Shown: positions 1-10,320, numbered from the stretch's first letter. The stretch: 64,000 bases of DNA from Corynebacterium silvaticum (GCF_004382825.2 NZ_SDQO02000001.1:62001-126000); one strand, 5' to 3'. Made by a program: numbers and translations. Notes: generated from the sequence alone by a model not told the origin.

Positions 1-10
1 GAAACCACTA

Positions 11-250
11 ATGGAAAAGAACATCATCCAGCAGTTCGCAGCAGGGGAAGCGACGATGGACGACGTGAAACGAGCACTCGACAACGAACCGAAGGGTCCG
101 GAAATCGACCGCAGAAAGATTCCGGTGCGCGACGACCTGCCGTTCATGGACAACCTACTAACCGAGATTCGGGTGGCAAAATTCCGCGGGAAGATCACGA
201 CGGAACAAGCAAACGAAATGTACGAACACGCAATCAAGAGAAACAAGTAA
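11..250 (+). CDS. Small hypothetical protein, 79 aa
   Basis: A complete small open frame starts with ATG ten bases into the window and ends with TAA. The product is charged and soluble-looking, rich in Lys, Glu, Asp and Arg, with no signal peptide or membrane segment. The C-terminal half (from about residue 45, EIRVAKFRGKITTEQANEMY) reads as one or two amphipathic helices. I do not recognise the family. The upstream context is cut off, so it could be the last gene of an operon beginning outside the window. The following gene is on the opposite strand and is a pseudogene. Confidence 0.55.
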   Translation: MEKNIIQQFAAGEATMDDVKRALDNEPKGPEIDRRKIPVRDDLPFMDNLLTEIRVAKFRGKITTEQANEMYEHAIKRNK

Positions 251-369
251 CCTCACACGCTATGCTGCGTGGAAGCGAGGCTTTCTTTCGCTAACCGAAA
301 ATAGCCGCGCATGTTGCACGGTTTGTCACTTCACCGTCATCCAACCACAGTCGCCTGGCCTGCAGCTCC

Positions 370-2207
370 CTAGCGCCGCCGCGGGATGAGCCGAGCTGAG
401 TTGAGGATAAAAGCGGTTTCTCGACATGGATGAACGCTGCAAACACGGGGGAGAGCAGTCCATACGAGGCAAGGACCATGCCAAGGATGTCGATGGCAAC
501 GGTGCCGATGAAGTTGAACATGATGATTTTTCGGGCACGTTTGGCCACGTGGACAGTGTGCGCAAGGTCGTTGAGATCAGAGCTGATAAGGACTACGTCT
601 GAGCTTTCTTGAGCGATATCGGTGCCTGATCCCATGGCGATCCCCACGGTGGCATGCGCTAGAGCGGGGGCGTCGTTGACTCCGTCGCCGATCATTGCAA
701 TCGTGCGTCCGGCGGTGCGTTGTGCGTCGATAATGGCGAGTTTGTCGTCGGGAAGCAACCCTGCGTGGACTTCGTCGATACCTAGCTCGGTTGCGACGTC
801 CCGTGCTGTGGTCTCCTGGTCGCCGGTGAGCATCATGGTTCGCAGCCCGAGTTTCTTCAGGCCCGTAATGGCAGATTTCGCGGAATCACGGATGGCATCA
901 GCCAAGAGAATCGTGCCTGCATAATGTCCGTCGATGCTGATGTGGACGGCAGTAGCGGTACCGTGGGCATCAACCGTATCCGGCGCACCTGATACCAGGG
1001 AACGGTTCCCTGCGCGCACCGTTTTACCTGCGATTATGACCGTCACGCCTTGCCCTGGTTGATAAACAAAATCTTCAGCCTGGCCGATAGGAAGCCCCTG
1101 CGCGCGAACATATGCGACGACAGCTTGCCCTAACGGATGCTCGGAATAAGATTCAGCGGTTCCTGCCAGCGTAAGCAGATCTTCGCGGTCAATGCTTGTC
1201 GACGGCACGACCTCCACGACCGTAGGGACGCCGGTAGTAAGGGTTCCTGTTTTATCGAAAACAATCGTATCGACGCTAGAAAGTGCTTCAAGGTGGGCGC
1301 CGTCCTTGATAAACGCTCCATTTCTGGCGATTCGGGCGATGGCCGCTAAAACTGCGAGCGGTGTGCCAGCCGCGATTCCGCAAGCGCCAGCGACAACAAC
1401 CACGGCAATCGTGGCCTTGAGATCGTGGGTAATGAGGTAGGTGATCACGGCGCTGGACAAGGCGAGATACACCAGCCATGCTGCGAGTTTATCGGCGAGG
1501 CGCTGTGCTGGTGGTTCTGTGGATTGTGCCTGTTCCACTGCCGCGATGATTCGTCCGTAGGAGGACTCAGTGCCGACTCGTTGTGCACGAACTTCGACCA
1601 CACCGATCTGGTTGATTGATCCGGCAAACACCTCATCGCCGACCGTAATATACACAGGCAGGGGTTCTCCGGTGATACGTGATTGGTCAGCGCTTGATTG
1701 ACCGGAAATAACGGTCCCATCAACAGGTATGCGCCCACCCGGGGACACGATGACGGTGTCTCCTGCGACAACCTCATGCAAGGGCACCAGGATGGTCTCA
1801 TGGTCGCGTCGGACCTGCACTGTCTCGGGGAGGAACGTCATCAGGTCAGTCAAGGCCCCGCGACCGCGATCCAGCGAAAGATCTTCTAAGATCTCTGCGG
1901 CCAGGGCGAAAGCGGTGATCACCAAAGACGTTATCCACTCACCGATGGCTGCCGAAGCGACAATTGCGATGAACATGGACAGCTCCATGCTCATCTTCCT
2001 ATGACGCAAGTCCTCAAAGGCTTCGAGCGCGATTGGCCAGCAGCCCACCACCAGGCCAAGAACCGCGATGACCGGCATCGTCGGCTACGGCCACGTGAAT
2101 CCTAGGGCGAGCGCTACTGCGCAGAGTGCTACGAATAAGGTGCGCGCGAGGTCTTCGCGGTCGATGCGTCGCCATAAGCTACGCATATCTGTTGATGAGG
2201 TACTCAT
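370..2207 (-). pseudogene. P1B-type metal-transporting ATPase, disrupted
   Basis: Heavy-metal P-type ATPase, normally an inner-membrane pump exporting ions such as Zn, Cd or Co. Visible motifs are the actuator TGEPLPV, the phosphorylation site DKTGTLTTG and the hinge GDGVNDAPAL. The gene starts at ATG 2207, overlapping the arsR stop by four bases (ATGA). The frame then meets an in-frame TAG at 2085-2087, after TM1, and resumes at once. Near 421-423 a small indel shifts the frame: the expected tail (ETAFILNSARLIP then stop at 370-372) lies in another frame. There is no N-terminal metal-binding HMA domain. In the membrane segment that normally carries CPC (about 1365-1400) the sequence reads AGACGIAAGTP, so the usual metal-ligand motif is absent. 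Without the lesions the length, about 612 residues, suits a P1B pump. Confidence 0.8.
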
Positions 2208-2607
2208 TGTGCAGCGCCAGGAGTCTCGATATCGGCAGTAATAGAACCGTCAGGATTGCGATGGTGCGTCGGCGCAGAGCGCACCACATGTTGCTGAGCG
2301 TGGAACACGGCGTGCGTGACGAGCTCGCGGGCGTGATCGTCGATAAGCCGATAAAAGACTCGATTGCCATCTTGGCGAGCCTCGACGATCTTTCCCCAGC
2401 GCAGTTTTGCTAGATGCTGCGAGGTGGTCGTGGGGGCTTTGCTAATTTCTTCTGCTAGCTCATTGACGGATTTTTCCGTGTCGCGCAAAGTCAGGATGAT
2501 ATGATGCGCACTCGTGTGGCATCCGAAAGCAGGGCGAACACCTCGGCGGCGAAGTTGGCGTATTGGCTCTCCGGGTTGAATGTGCATTTCTTAGTATCTT
2601 CACGCAT
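2204..2607 (-). pseudogene. ArsR/SmtB-family metal repressor, frameshifted
   Basis: Small winged-helix metal-sensing repressor that would control the following ATPase gene. From ATG 2607 the frame reads MREDTKKCTFNPESQYANF and continues to LLSDATRVRII, the normal start of an ArsR helix-turn-helix domain. It is then broken by an exact 5-bp tandem duplication (atgat twice at 2496-2505, plus strand). Removing one copy restores LTLRDTEKSVNELAEEISKAP, the recognition-helix region, and the remainder to the stop at 2204. The stop overlaps the ATG of the ATPase gene, so the two formed an operon. Both members are now disrupted, which suggests the metal-resistance function has been lost. Confidence 0.8.
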
Positions 2608-2732
2608 GCTTAGATATTAAGGTTTGAGGGGGAAAGTGGCAACCCTGTTGTGTCTGTTTATGGGCTGGGTGCAAAAAGAAGTCGCTCTCCCCGGGATTAC
2701 CTGGGTAGAGCGACTATATGGGCTAACAGCGA

Positions 2733-3362
2733 TTAGCGGAATAGCTGAGGGAGTCGATCTTTGAAGAAGAACCAGATAGCTCCAGCAGCTGCGCTGATGA
2801 TGGCAAGCGCGCCGGCGACCCAGGGGGCGTAGGTGCGGAAGGGGGAGTTAAGGCTTTGCGTGTGCTCGACGTGAACGTGGCAGGCTGGCTCGCTGCTGTC
2901 TTTCTCGGTAATAGGGAAAGTGAGTCGTTTTGTCACTTCTTGTTTTTGGATGTCATCTTCCGTCACCGTGTAGGTGTAATCAATTGCAGCAAAGTCATTT
3001 CGACTCAGGTATGTCTGATCACCGTCGTTGGTTATTGGCTTTATGACGATTTTCCTCATGGTGTCAGGTGTGCCGTCAATTTCGGGAGGGCTGCTGATGG
3101 CGACATCGATTTTGGTCATAGAAGTGTTGGTAATCGAGATTTTGTAGTTGATTGTGTCTCCTGCCGCTGCGTGCCGGGCGAATCCCCAAGATGTTTCCAC
3201 GGGGAGCAATACAGCGGGTGCGCTTTTGCATTCGTCTTCGATTTTGTTTGTCGCGCCCGCTGTCGGGGCAGCAACCAAAGCGGACGCTGCGGTGGCGACT
3301 GCTCAGGTCAGTGCGATTGCTGTTCGTTTTACACGATTTTGGGAGGGGGCGGCGGGCTTCAT
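2733..3362 (-). pseudogene. Exported DUF11-like membrane-anchored protein A, nonsense codon in signal peptide
   Basis: Predicted surface protein with signal peptide, one DUF11-like domain (GDTINYKISITNTS is the typical signature), a C-terminal membrane helix (WVAGALAIISAAAGAIWFFF) and a short basic tail. From ATG 3362, after a GAAAGG ribosome site, the signal peptide reads to IALT and then TGA (3303-3305) before AVATAASALVAAP. The neighbouring paralogue has Cys (TGC) at the same position, so this is a TGC-to-TGA change. Downstream starts could give a protein without a usable signal peptide. Domain order matches the paralogue at 3506-4142, so the pair probably arose by tandem duplication. Function unknown. 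Confidence 0.7.
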
Positions 3363-3505
3363 GAGGGCCTTTCGGGAGAGAGGGATTGTTAGATTTGCCT
3401 GTTAAAGATATGTATGGTGCATGCAATAGATCTTGTGCACCTGGAGGTAAGCACAGAAGGTGCCCTAACCAGAGATTCTTGATTAGGGCATGGGGTGTGA
3501 CTGCG

Positions 3506-4142
3506 CTATCGGAATAATTGAGGCAGTTGATCTTTGAAGAAGAACCAGATAGCTCCAGCAGCTGCGCTGATGATGGTAAGTGCACCAGCCACCCAGGGGG
3601 CGTAGGTGAGGAAAGGAGATTTAAGGTTTTGTGTGTGCTCGGTTATTGCGTTGCAGAGGGGGTTTTGTGCATATTCTTCTGTGAGTGGAATATTAATTTT
3701 TATCAACGCTTGATTTTTCGATATCGGCAGCAGTAAGTGCATGGGTGTGCGAGGCTGTGACACTTTCGCCTTGGTTAAAGAGCTCAGGATTTTTTCCGAG
3801 TGAGTGGACGAATTTTACTTGTCCATTTTCGGCGTATACGCCGTCGACGTCGGGGGGTACTGTAGCTGCGACTCCCAGTATGGCAGCTCCTTTTTGGAAA
3901 GAAACATTTGAGATCTTCATCTGGTAGGTGATCGTATCGCCCACCTTTGCCTGTTGAAAGCTAGACCAGGAAGGCGTCACGGAAGTTAAAGAGTAGTCAA
4001 TGCCAGCACATTGCCCTTCGAGCCGCGTTGCCGCACTTGCCGCAGGTGCCGCGACGAGGGTGGAAGCCGCAGTGGCAAATGCGCACGTTAACGCAATTGC
4101 TGTTCGTTTGGCACTGGTTTTAGACGGAGTGGTGAGCTTCAT
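3506..4142 (-). pseudogene. Exported DUF11-like membrane-anchored protein B, frameshifted
   Basis: Paralogue of the preceding exported protein. An intact signal peptide (MKLTTPSKTSAKRTAIALTC, ending near ASA) is followed by a DUF11-like domain (KVGDTITYQMKISNVS). The frame is broken in an A-run near 3715-3719, inside the sequence encoding ADIEK. The rest, IPLTEEYAQNPLCNAITEHTQ plus the membrane helix and FFFKDQLPQLFR tail, continues in another frame to the stop at 3506. Alignment by eye with protein A supports one gene: DIQKQEV and EHTQSLNSPFRTYAPWVAGA are matched there. As it stands the product would be secreted without its anchor. A third, more distant exported protein lies at 53115-53822. 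Confidence 0.7.
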
Positions 4143-4562
4143 TGCTTCCTTTCGCGGAGTTCTGGCTGGCGCAGCGGTTAGGGTCCAAATCTCTTACAAA
4201 GAATTACCTTTGATTTTGTTGACGCGTCTTTAATCTTAGTTAAGCTTAGTCGTGTGGCAGTATTTGTCCATATCGGGAAAAATTTATCCCATTATTGCTG
4301 GTAAATGCACATTTTGCGGGGGATTGTGTGGGGTAGTGTTAAATTGGGTCCGCTTATCTCTCGCTTTTTATTTAAAGGTATCGCATATCGCATCAAGGCT
4401 TGAGTAAGTGAAACTTCTTATAGTAGAAAAGCTGCCGAGCCTTCGGTCTTAGAAATGTTTCACGTGAAAACTTAAATAAAAAGCGTGAAATCATCACCCC
4501 TCAGAAGCCTGTTCTTTTCTGGCCGGTATGTGACAATAGGTTGCATGCAAGGTGAGAAAGTT
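4143..4562. other. Intergenic region, AT-rich
   Basis: About 400 bases between a minus-strand pseudogene and a plus-strand gene. It should contain divergent promoters. I see AT-rich stretches around 4200-4260 and 4365-4440 but no gene, convincing operator or RNA. Confidence 0.4.
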
Positions 4563-4955
4563 ATGTCGCGTGAGGGCGTCGAAAAGCTAACAAAACTGCT
4601 TGTCTCCGGCGAGGCTTTGCGCTGGATTCGCGAGTTTGAGGCTTATCGCTCGGGGTTGGCAAACGTGGAGGAGTGTGATCGGCCGGATAAGCGGACAACC
4701 GTTTTTGTGGACGCTGCGGACCTGGTGTGGGCATGGATTTCAGAGCCGGGGGATAATGGCTTTCGACGTTATGCTGAAGAACTGATTTCTCGCGAGAAAG
4801 CCGAGACCACTCCTGAAAGTGTGGATTTTCCCGAATTGACTGCCCTCTGGCCAGATTCGGAGATGACTGTCTTGTCTCAGGTGGTGGAGCAGTGGGAGTT
4901 TAGCCACCCGCCATTTGTGGGGATGGTCGATGCCGATGGCGGAATTATTCGTTAG
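4563..4955 (+). CDS. Hypothetical protein, about 130 aa
   Basis: Acidic soluble protein of unknown function. The start is taken as ATG 4563 (MSREGVEKLTKLL) because an AGGTGAG ribosome site lies just upstream. An ATG at 4545 and another at 4485 are in frame but less well placed. The sequence is rich in Trp, Glu and Asp (VWAWISEPGDNGFRRYAEEL; VVEQWEFSHPPFVGMVDADGGIIR) with no membrane segment or signal peptide. I do not recognise the family. It stands alone between a decayed exported-protein pair and a decayed flavoprotein gene. Confidence 0.6.
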   Translation: MSREGVEKLTKLLVSGEALRWIREFEAYRSGLANVEECDRPDKRTTVFVDAADLVWAWISEPGDNGFRRYAEELISREKAETTPESVDFPELTALWPDSEMTVLSQVVEQWEFSHPPFVGMVDADGGIIR

Positions 4956-5033
4956 CCTGAGGCCACCCCTAGATGTGACGAATATAATTCCAGTTAGGTA
5001 AAGATCGCGCTTTTTTGGTGCGCCGCTGGGATT

Positions 5034-5476
5034 ATGGGTGGCATGGATAACAATTCTGAGGCGATAAGGGTATTAGGGCAGGACGAAATTATAGAAAGGC
5101 TCCGCGGCGAGCCCGTTGGTCGGATCGTTGTTCGACGTAAAGACGATATGGACGTCTTTCCGGTGAACTACGTCGTTGACACCTCGCAGGGGGAGCCACG
5201 TATTTATTTACGCACGGTGGAGGGGACAAAGCTGTTTACAGTGAATCTGAACCCCAGGTGCTCTTTGAGGTTGACCAGTTTAATGAAGAAGCTGGTTGAT
5301 CGGTGGTTGTCCGCGGCACTGCGCATGTGGTGAAAGATAGTGCCGAAATTCAGCGTGCAGAGACTCTTGACCTGCGCCCATGGCTGCCGACATTAAAGTA
5401 CAACTTTGTATGCATTCCCTGCCGGGAGTTGTCGGGGCGCGCGTTCGTTTTTGGTGAAGAGCCGGGACGTTACTAG
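5034..5476 (+). pseudogene. Pyridoxamine 5'-phosphate oxidase-like flavin-binding protein, disrupted
   Basis: Split-barrel flavin-binding protein of the PNPOx-like type. The N-terminal half is typical: a conserved GEPVGRIVVRR strand, then VFPVNYVVD and IYLRTVEGTKLF. After VNLN the frame shifts near 5250-5258. The family-like continuation QVLFEVDQFNEEAG is in another frame and is followed by a TGA where a Trp would be expected, then SVVVRGTAHVV and a tail ending at TAG 5476. So there is at least one indel and one nonsense codon. A truncated 99-residue product ending at 5333 is the only thing readable directly, and it lacks the second half of the barrel. Confidence 0.75.
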
Positions 5477-5484
5477 CAGCAGGC

Positions 5485-6315
5485 TTATCGACGCCACCAC
5501 GTGTCGCCTGGTTCTACTGGTAGATGGCGCTTATGCTCGCTGACATTCCATAAGTGCTCGATGCGGGCGCTAGCTTCCTCGGAAACTTCGTCGGTGCCTT
5601 CGATGTAGGCATCAATATCGGAATAAGTGACGCCGAGGGCGGCCTCGTCGGGAAGCGCTGGGCGCTCTTCCTCCAAGTCTGCGGTGGGGACTTTAAGCCA
5701 CGTGGAATCTGGGGCGTCAAGGGCTTGTAAAAGCTGTGCCCCTTGGCGCTTGGATAGTCCCGCGAGGGGGAGGATGTCGGCTGCGCCGTCGCCAAACTTG
5801 GTAAAAAAGCCAGTGACGTTTTCGGCGGCATGATCGGTGCCGATAACCAGAAGTCCCTTTTCGCCGGCCAAAGCGTACTGTGTGATCATCCGTTGGCGCG
5901 CTTTGACGTTTCCCTTATTAAAGTCGCCGAGTTCTTCTATGCCCAGGGCTTGGGCAACGTCTGCTGCACAGGCATCCGTGGCGGGCTTGATATTAATGGT
6001 GACGCTATGGTCTGGCTGAATAAAAGCAAGGGCGGTTTGGGCGTCGGCCTCATCTGATTGAACACCATAAGGCAACCTGATTGCCCAAAATTCTGCGAAG
6101 CGCCCTTCCTTGCGTAATTTTTCTACCGCCAGCTGGGCTAAACGCCCGGCCAATGTTGAGTCCTGTCCGCCGGAAATGCCAAGGGCAAAGCCTTGTGCGC
6201 CGGACGAGGCGAGGTAGTGGGCAAGGAAGTCGACGCGTGCTGTAATTTCTTCAGCAGGATTGATGGCTGGCTGGGTGTGGAGTCGGCGTTTAATCGTGTT
6301 ACGTAGTGTGTCCAT
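5485..6315 (-). CDS. nadE: NH3-dependent NAD+ synthetase
   Basis: Catalyses the last step of NAD synthesis, amidation of nicotinic acid adenine dinucleotide with ammonia and ATP in the cytosol. The 276-residue length fits the ammonia-dependent form without a glutaminase domain. The ATP-pyrophosphatase P-loop SGGQDS is near residue 47, and [29 protein letters not shown] is the conserved substrate and ATP-binding core. The start at ATG 6315 gives the usual N-terminus. NAD salvage genes pncB and pncA also occur in this window. The coding sequence is intact although its plus-strand neighbour is a pseudogene. Confidence 0.95.
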   Translation of the reverse strand: MDTLRNTIKRRLHTQPAINPAEEITARVDFLAHYLASSGAQGFALGISGGQDSTLAGRLAQLAVEKLRKEGRFAEFWAIRLPYGVQSDEADAQTALAFIQPDHSVTINIKPATDACAADVAQALGIEELGDFNKGNVKARQRMITQYALAGEKGLLVIGTDHAAENVTGFFTKFGDGAADILPLAGLSKRQGAQLLQALDAPDSTWLKVPTADLEEERPALPDEAALGVTYSDIDAYIEGTDEVSEEASARIEHLWNVSEHKRHLPVEPGDTWWRR

Positions 6316-6549
6316 GATGCCATCTTAGTTTTTCTCCCGTCGGGTGCCGTTGGGCGTAGAAAAATGAGGCGAGATCAGCGGGTCGGGGACGTTGGGCACC
6401 AGGGTTTGGTATTTGCGTGCTTGGTAAGATAACATCATCCCTCGTGTAATGGCAGGTTTTCTACCTATGCGAAAGCATGTGAGTGGAAACGTGCCCAAAT
6501 AACCGTGAAGCCTCTCTATGGCTTTTCTTGGAGAAGAAAGGAGCGCCCG

Positions 6550-6672
6550 ATGAAGGTCCGCAAGTCCCTTCGGTCGCTGAAGAACAAGCCGGGCGCTCAG
6601 GTTGTCCGTCGCCGCGGCAAGGTTTACGTGATCAACAAGAAGGATCCTCGTTTCAAGGCTCGCCAGGGCTAG
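6550..6672 (+). CDS. rpmJ: 50S ribosomal protein L36, cysteine-free form
   Basis: Forty-residue basic protein starting [17 protein letters not shown] and ending DPRFKARQG, preceded by an AAGAAAGGAG ribosome site. It is the smallest large-subunit ribosomal protein. This copy has no cysteines, so it is the zinc-independent form, in contrast to the zinc-ribbon form usually encoded with other ribosomal genes. In many bacteria the cysteine-free form is favoured under zinc limitation through Zur, but I see no certain Zur operator here. The gene is monocistronic and is followed at once by a strong terminator. Confidence 0.95.
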   Translation: MKVRKSLRSLKNKPGAQVVRRRGKVYVINKKDPRFKARQG

Positions 6673-6688
6673 GATATTTTTTTGCAAA

Positions 6689-6715
6689 CGACCACCTCTC
6701 GGGGTGGTCGTTTTT
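6689..6715 (+). terminator. Rho-independent terminator of rpmJ
   Basis: Perfect 8-bp stem (CGACCACC / GGTGGTCG) with a six-base loop, followed by TTTTT. Confidence 0.9.
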
Positions 6716-6930
6716 GTTATGTACAGGGAGAAAAGGGGGATTGTTGGGGAGAGGAGTACTTTCCACGCTCTATAACTTTTCTATAACGAAAAAAATTTTA
6801 GCGAGGGAGTGAGCTGGTCTTATGCAGGGCGGGGAAAACTTTGTTGTGACTTTCGGCCGGGTGAACATGAGTGTCACCCGCTAGATGTAGTGGCGGGGGC
6901 AAATGCCGTACTGGGAATTCCTTTGATGTA

Positions 6931-6979
6931 ACTACTATATATTGTGCCTGTTGCGTATTTTGACCACTAACTATAGTGT
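6931..6979 (+). promoter_or_regulatory. Two NrdR-like boxes upstream of nrdHIE
   Basis: Two 16-bp sequences resemble the NrdR box (consensus ACACTATATATAGTGT, from memory): ACTACTATATATTGTG at 6931-6946 and CCACTAACTATAGTGT at 6964-6979. Their starts are 33 bp apart, about three helical turns, the usual tandem arrangement. NrdR is an ATP/dATP-sensing repressor of ribonucleotide reductase genes. The boxes lie about 180 bp upstream of the nrdH start and probably overlap its promoter. Confidence 0.7.
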
Positions 6980-7159
6980 CTTCTTGTGTCGCCGGAACGG
7001 CTCGGAGAACAGCGGAAATGAAGAATTTCCGCCCGTATCCCCTCTGCTGTGGTGTTGTTTGTATAGAGCACCGCATGTTCTCCGGGGAACAACATACGTT
7101 GTTAACTATGTCGTTTCGGTCCTAGGGACCGTTTGCTCAAGAGTTAGGAATTGTGCGCC

Positions 7160-7393
7160 ATGTCGATCACCGTCTACACCAAGCCAGCTTGTGTTCAATG
7201 CAATGCCACCAAAAAAGCCCTCGATCGTGCAGGACTTGATTACACGCTCGTAGATATCAGCCTCGACGATGAAGCCCGCGATTACGTGATGGCTCTTGGT
7301 TACCTCCAGGCTCCGGTCGTTGAGGTAAACGGTGAGCACTGGTCAGGCTTCCGCCCCGAGCGCATCAGCTCGCTGGTGGCACAGGTTGCCTAA
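7160..7393 (+). CDS. nrdH: Glutaredoxin-like NrdH redoxin
   Basis: Small thioredoxin-fold electron donor for class Ib ribonucleotide reductase. The protein reads MSITVYTKPACVQCNATKKA with the CxxC redox motif (CVQC) near residues 11-14, and the typical ending GFRPERISSLV. It is 77 residues, the usual length. ATG 7160 is chosen because a TTAGGAA ribosome site lies nine bases upstream; an in-frame GTG at 7151 would add three residues. It is first in the nrdH-nrdI-nrdE cluster behind the NrdR-like boxes. Confidence 0.95.
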   Translation: MSITVYTKPACVQCNATKKALDRAGLDYTLVDISLDDEARDYVMALGYLQAPVVEVNGEHWSGFRPERISSLVAQVA

Positions 7394-7519
7394 TGACCTT
7401 GTCTTCTGAGCGCCGTGACGGGGCCAGGGACTTCTAGGAAAGCCCGAGTGAGACAATAGGTCTTGCTTGGGCTTTTATACATAAGAGCCAGGACGCAATG
7501 TTTAGGAAGGTAGCCGGAG

Positions 7520-7957
7520 ATGCTCGTCGTCTATTTTTCTTCTGCAACGGAGAACACGAAGAGATTCGTGCACAAACTAGGTTTTCCTGCCAAGCGAATC
7601 CCATTGCATAAGTCTTCCCCTGAACTGGTTGTGGACGAACCCTATGTACTGGTGTGTCCCACGTATGGCGGGGGAGCGTCGATAAGCGGTGGCAATACTA
7701 GGCCAGTTCCGGCGCAGGTGATCCGCTTCCTTAACAATGAGCACAATAGAGGGCTGCTGCGCGCGGTTATCGCAGGAGGCAACTCTAACTTTGGCCTTGA
7801 CTTTGGCAAAGCCGGAGACATGATCGCAGCCAAATGCAAGGTGCCCTACGTGTATCGGTTTGAGCTTTTGGGTACGGATGAAGACGTTCGGCTGGTCCGC
7901 GATGGCTTGCTTGGCAACGCGGCTGCGCTGGGCCTGCTTCCTGAGCCTGTGGCGTAA
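7520..7957 (+). CDS. nrdI: Flavodoxin-like NrdI protein
   Basis: Flavodoxin that supplies oxidant to assemble the dimanganese-tyrosyl radical cofactor of NrdF. Family landmarks are [13 protein letters not shown] (FMN phosphate loop) near the N-terminus, CPTYGGG, and the FLNNEHNR and GGNSNFG segments around the flavin. The 145-residue length is normal. An AAGGTAGCCGGAG ribosome site precedes ATG 7520. It lies 126 bp after nrdH and 150 bp before nrdE, the standard order. Confidence 0.95.
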   Translation: MLVVYFSSATENTKRFVHKLGFPAKRIPLHKSSPELVVDEPYVLVCPTYGGGASISGGNTRPVPAQVIRFLNNEHNRGLLRAVIAGGNSNFGLDFGKAGDMIAAKCKVPYVYRFELLGTDEDVRLVRDGLLGNAAALGLLPEPVA

Positions 7958-8107
7958 AACAAGGGGCTCGCTCGTTTCCGTAGAACCGTGGGGTCCCATT
8001 ATTTAATACTCGCCTTCTCCGTGAGCGTTGACTCCGAGAAGAGTCTAATTTCATAACATTTTCTATATCCGCACATCACCATTATTTGAAAAGGTAAAGG
8101 TTTCTTC

Positions 8108-10267
8108 GTGTCGCAATCTTTGGGAAAACACGTTGCTGAGCCGGTGTCTCGCATCGAACAACTCGACTACCACGCGCTTAACGCGCTACTCAATCTTTAT
8201 AACGCGGATGGAAAGATCCAGTTTGATAAGGATCGTGAAGCTGCAAATCAGTTCTTTTTGCAGCACGTTAACCAAAACACTGTCTTTTTCCACGATCTTG
8301 AGGAAAAGATTGAGTACTTGGTTGAGAACAACTACTACGAGCCCGAAATTATCCAGAAGTATGAGTTCGCGTTTATTAAGGACCTCTTCAAGCAGGCGTA
8401 TGCCCACAAGTTCCGTTTCAAGTCATTCCTTGGGGCGTATAAGTACTACACCTCCTACACGCTAAAAACTTTCGACGGACGCCGCTATCTTGAGCGCTTC
8501 GAGGATCGCGTGTGCATGGTCGCGCTAACGCTTGCCGACGGCGACCAGAACCTCGCCCGCAACCTCGTTGATGAGATCATGACTGGTCGATTCCAGCCAG
8601 CTACCCCTACCTTCCTCAACTCCGGTAAGGCACAGCGCGGCGAGCCCGTGTCCTGCTTCCTCTTGCGTATTGAGGACAACATGGAGTCCATCGGGCGTTC
8701 CATCAACTCCGCGCTGCAGCTGTCCAAGCGCGGCGGCGGCGTTGCCTTGCTCCTGAGCAACCTGCGTGAGGCTGGCGCACCCATTAAGAAGATTGAGAAC
8801 CAGTCTTCCGGTGTGATCCCAGTGATGAAGCTGCTTGAGGATTCTTTCTCCTACGCAAACCAGCTTGGTGCACGCCAGGGCGCAGGTGCCGTGTACCTCA
8901 ACGCACACCACCCAGACATCCTGAGCTTCCTGGATACCAAGCGCGAAAACGCAGATGAAAAAATCCGCATCAAGACGCTTTCATTGGGTGTTGTGATCCC
9001 GGACATCACCTTCGAGCTGGCTAAGCGTAACGACGACATGTACCTGTTTAGCCCCTACGACGTTGAGCGCGTCTACGGTAAAGCCTTTGCCGACATCTCT
9101 GTGAGCGAGCACTACGCCGAGATGGTGGAGGACCCACGGATCCGTAAGAGCAAGATCAACGCGCGCGAGTTCTTCCAGACCATCGCGGAGATTCAGTTTG
9201 AATCTGGTTACCCGTACATCATGTTCGAGGACACTGTGAACAAGGCAAACCCCATCGAGGGTCGCGTGAACATGTCCAATCTCTGTTCCGAGATCCTTCA
9301 GGTGAACACCCCGTCCCTATTCAACGACGATCTTACGTACGAGGAAGTTGGCGAAGACATTTCTTGTAACCTGGGCTCGCTGAACATCGCGATGACGATG
9401 GACTCACCAGACTTTGCCAAGACCATCGAGACAGCGATCCGCGGACTTACCGCAGTATCAGAGCAGACTGCTATCAACTCGGTTCCGTCGATTCGCAAAG
9501 GCAACGACGCAGCGCACGCTATCGGTCTTGGTCAGATGAACCTTCACGGCTACCTTGGCCGCGAGCACATCTACTATGGCTCTGAAGAAGGCCTCGACTT
9601 TACCAACGCCTACTTTGCCGCTGTTCTCTACCAGTGCTTGGTGGCCTCCAATAAGCTGGCTCGCGAACGCGGACGTACTTTCGCCGGCTTTGAGACCTCC
9701 AAGTATGCGACTGGCGAATACTTTGATGACTTTGATCCCGCAGATTTTGCGCCTAAGACCGAAAAGGTAGCAAAGATTTTTGCGGACTCCTCGATCTATA
9801 CGCCAACGGCCGCTGATTGGGCAGACCTTAAGGACGCCGTGGCCGCTCATGGTCTCTATAACCGTTACCTTCAGGCCGTGCCACCAACGGGATCGATTTC
9901 CTATATCAACCACTCAACCTCTTCTATTCACCCAATCGCATCCAAGATTGAGATTAGGAAAGAGGGCAAGATCGGTCGCGTTTATTATCCAGCGCCCCAC
10001 ATGGATAACGAGAACCTCGACTATTTTGCGGATGCCTATGAGATCGGCTTTGAAAAGGTTATTGACACGTACGCCGTAGCGACGAAGTACGTGGATCAGG
10101 GGTTGTCGTTGACATTGTTCTTCAAGGACAGTGCGACTACCCGTGATATTAACCGTGCACAGATTTATGCCTGGAGAAAGGGCATTAAGACCTTGTACTA
10201 CATCCGTCTGCGTCAGGTAGCCCTGATGGGAACTGAAGTAGAGGGCTGCGTTAGCTGCATGCTCTAA
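8108..10267 (+). CDS. nrdE: Class Ib ribonucleoside-diphosphate reductase, alpha subunit
   Basis: Catalytic subunit converting ribonucleoside diphosphates to deoxy forms, working with NrdF, NrdH and NrdI. The start is GTG 8108 ([14 protein letters not shown]) after AAAGGTAAAGG. At 719 residues it has the class Ib length, without the long ATP-cone of class Ia. Visible catalytic landmarks are the PVSCFLL cysteine region, NLCSEI, the GSLNIAM segment, and the C-terminal CVSCML shuttle cysteines that are re-reduced by NrdH. The frame is intact through 2.2 kb. It ends at a strong bidirectional terminator shared with the convergent ferritin gene. Confidence 0.97.
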   Translation: MSQSLGKHVAEPVSRIEQLDYHALNALLNLYNADGKIQFDKDREAANQFFLQHVNQNTVFFHDLEEKIEYLVENNYYEPEIIQKYEFAFIKDLFKQAYAHKFRFKSFLGAYKYYTSYTLKTFDGRRYLERFEDRVCMVALTLADGDQNLARNLVDEIMTGRFQPATPTFLNSGKAQRGEPVSCFLLRIEDNMESIGRSINSALQLSKRGGGVALLLSNLREAGAPIKKIENQSSGVIPVMKLLEDSFSYANQLGARQGAGAVYLNAHHPDILSFLDTKRENADEKIRIKTLSLGVVIPDITFELAKRNDDMYLFSPYDVERVYGKAFADISVSEHYAEMVEDPRIRKSKINAREFFQTIAEIQFESGYPYIMFEDTVNKANPIEGRVNMSNLCSEILQVNTPSLFNDDLTYEEVGEDISCNLGSLNIAMTMDSPDFAKTIETAIRGLTAVSEQTAINSVPSIRKGNDAAHAIGLGQMNLHGYLGREHIYYGSEEGLDFTNAYFAAVLYQCLVASNKLARERGRTFAGFETSKYATGEYFDDFDPADFAPKTEKVAKIFADSSIYTPTAADWADLKDAVAAHGLYNRYLQAVPPTGSISYINHSTSSIHPIASKIEIRKEGKIGRVYYPAPHMDNENLDYFADAYEIGFEKVIDTYAVATKYVDQGLSLTLFFKDSATTRDINRAQIYAWRKGIKTLYYIRLRQVALMGTEVEGCVSCML

Positions 10268-10276
10268 CCTCAAAAA

Positions 10277-10320
10277 GGGGATGGCCCACCGCGAAAGCGG
10301 TGGGCCATCCCCCTTTTTTC
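10277..10320 (+). terminator. Terminator between nrdE and ftn
   Basis: Perfect 16-bp stem (10277-10292 with 10297-10312) and GAAA tetraloop, followed by a T-run. The A-run on the other side (10272-10276) lets it serve the convergent ferritin gene too. Confidence 0.92.

Noticed and set aside
2605..2640. ArsR operator dyad near CTTAGATATTAAG
   Set aside because: Only four-base arms are symmetrical; too weak to call.
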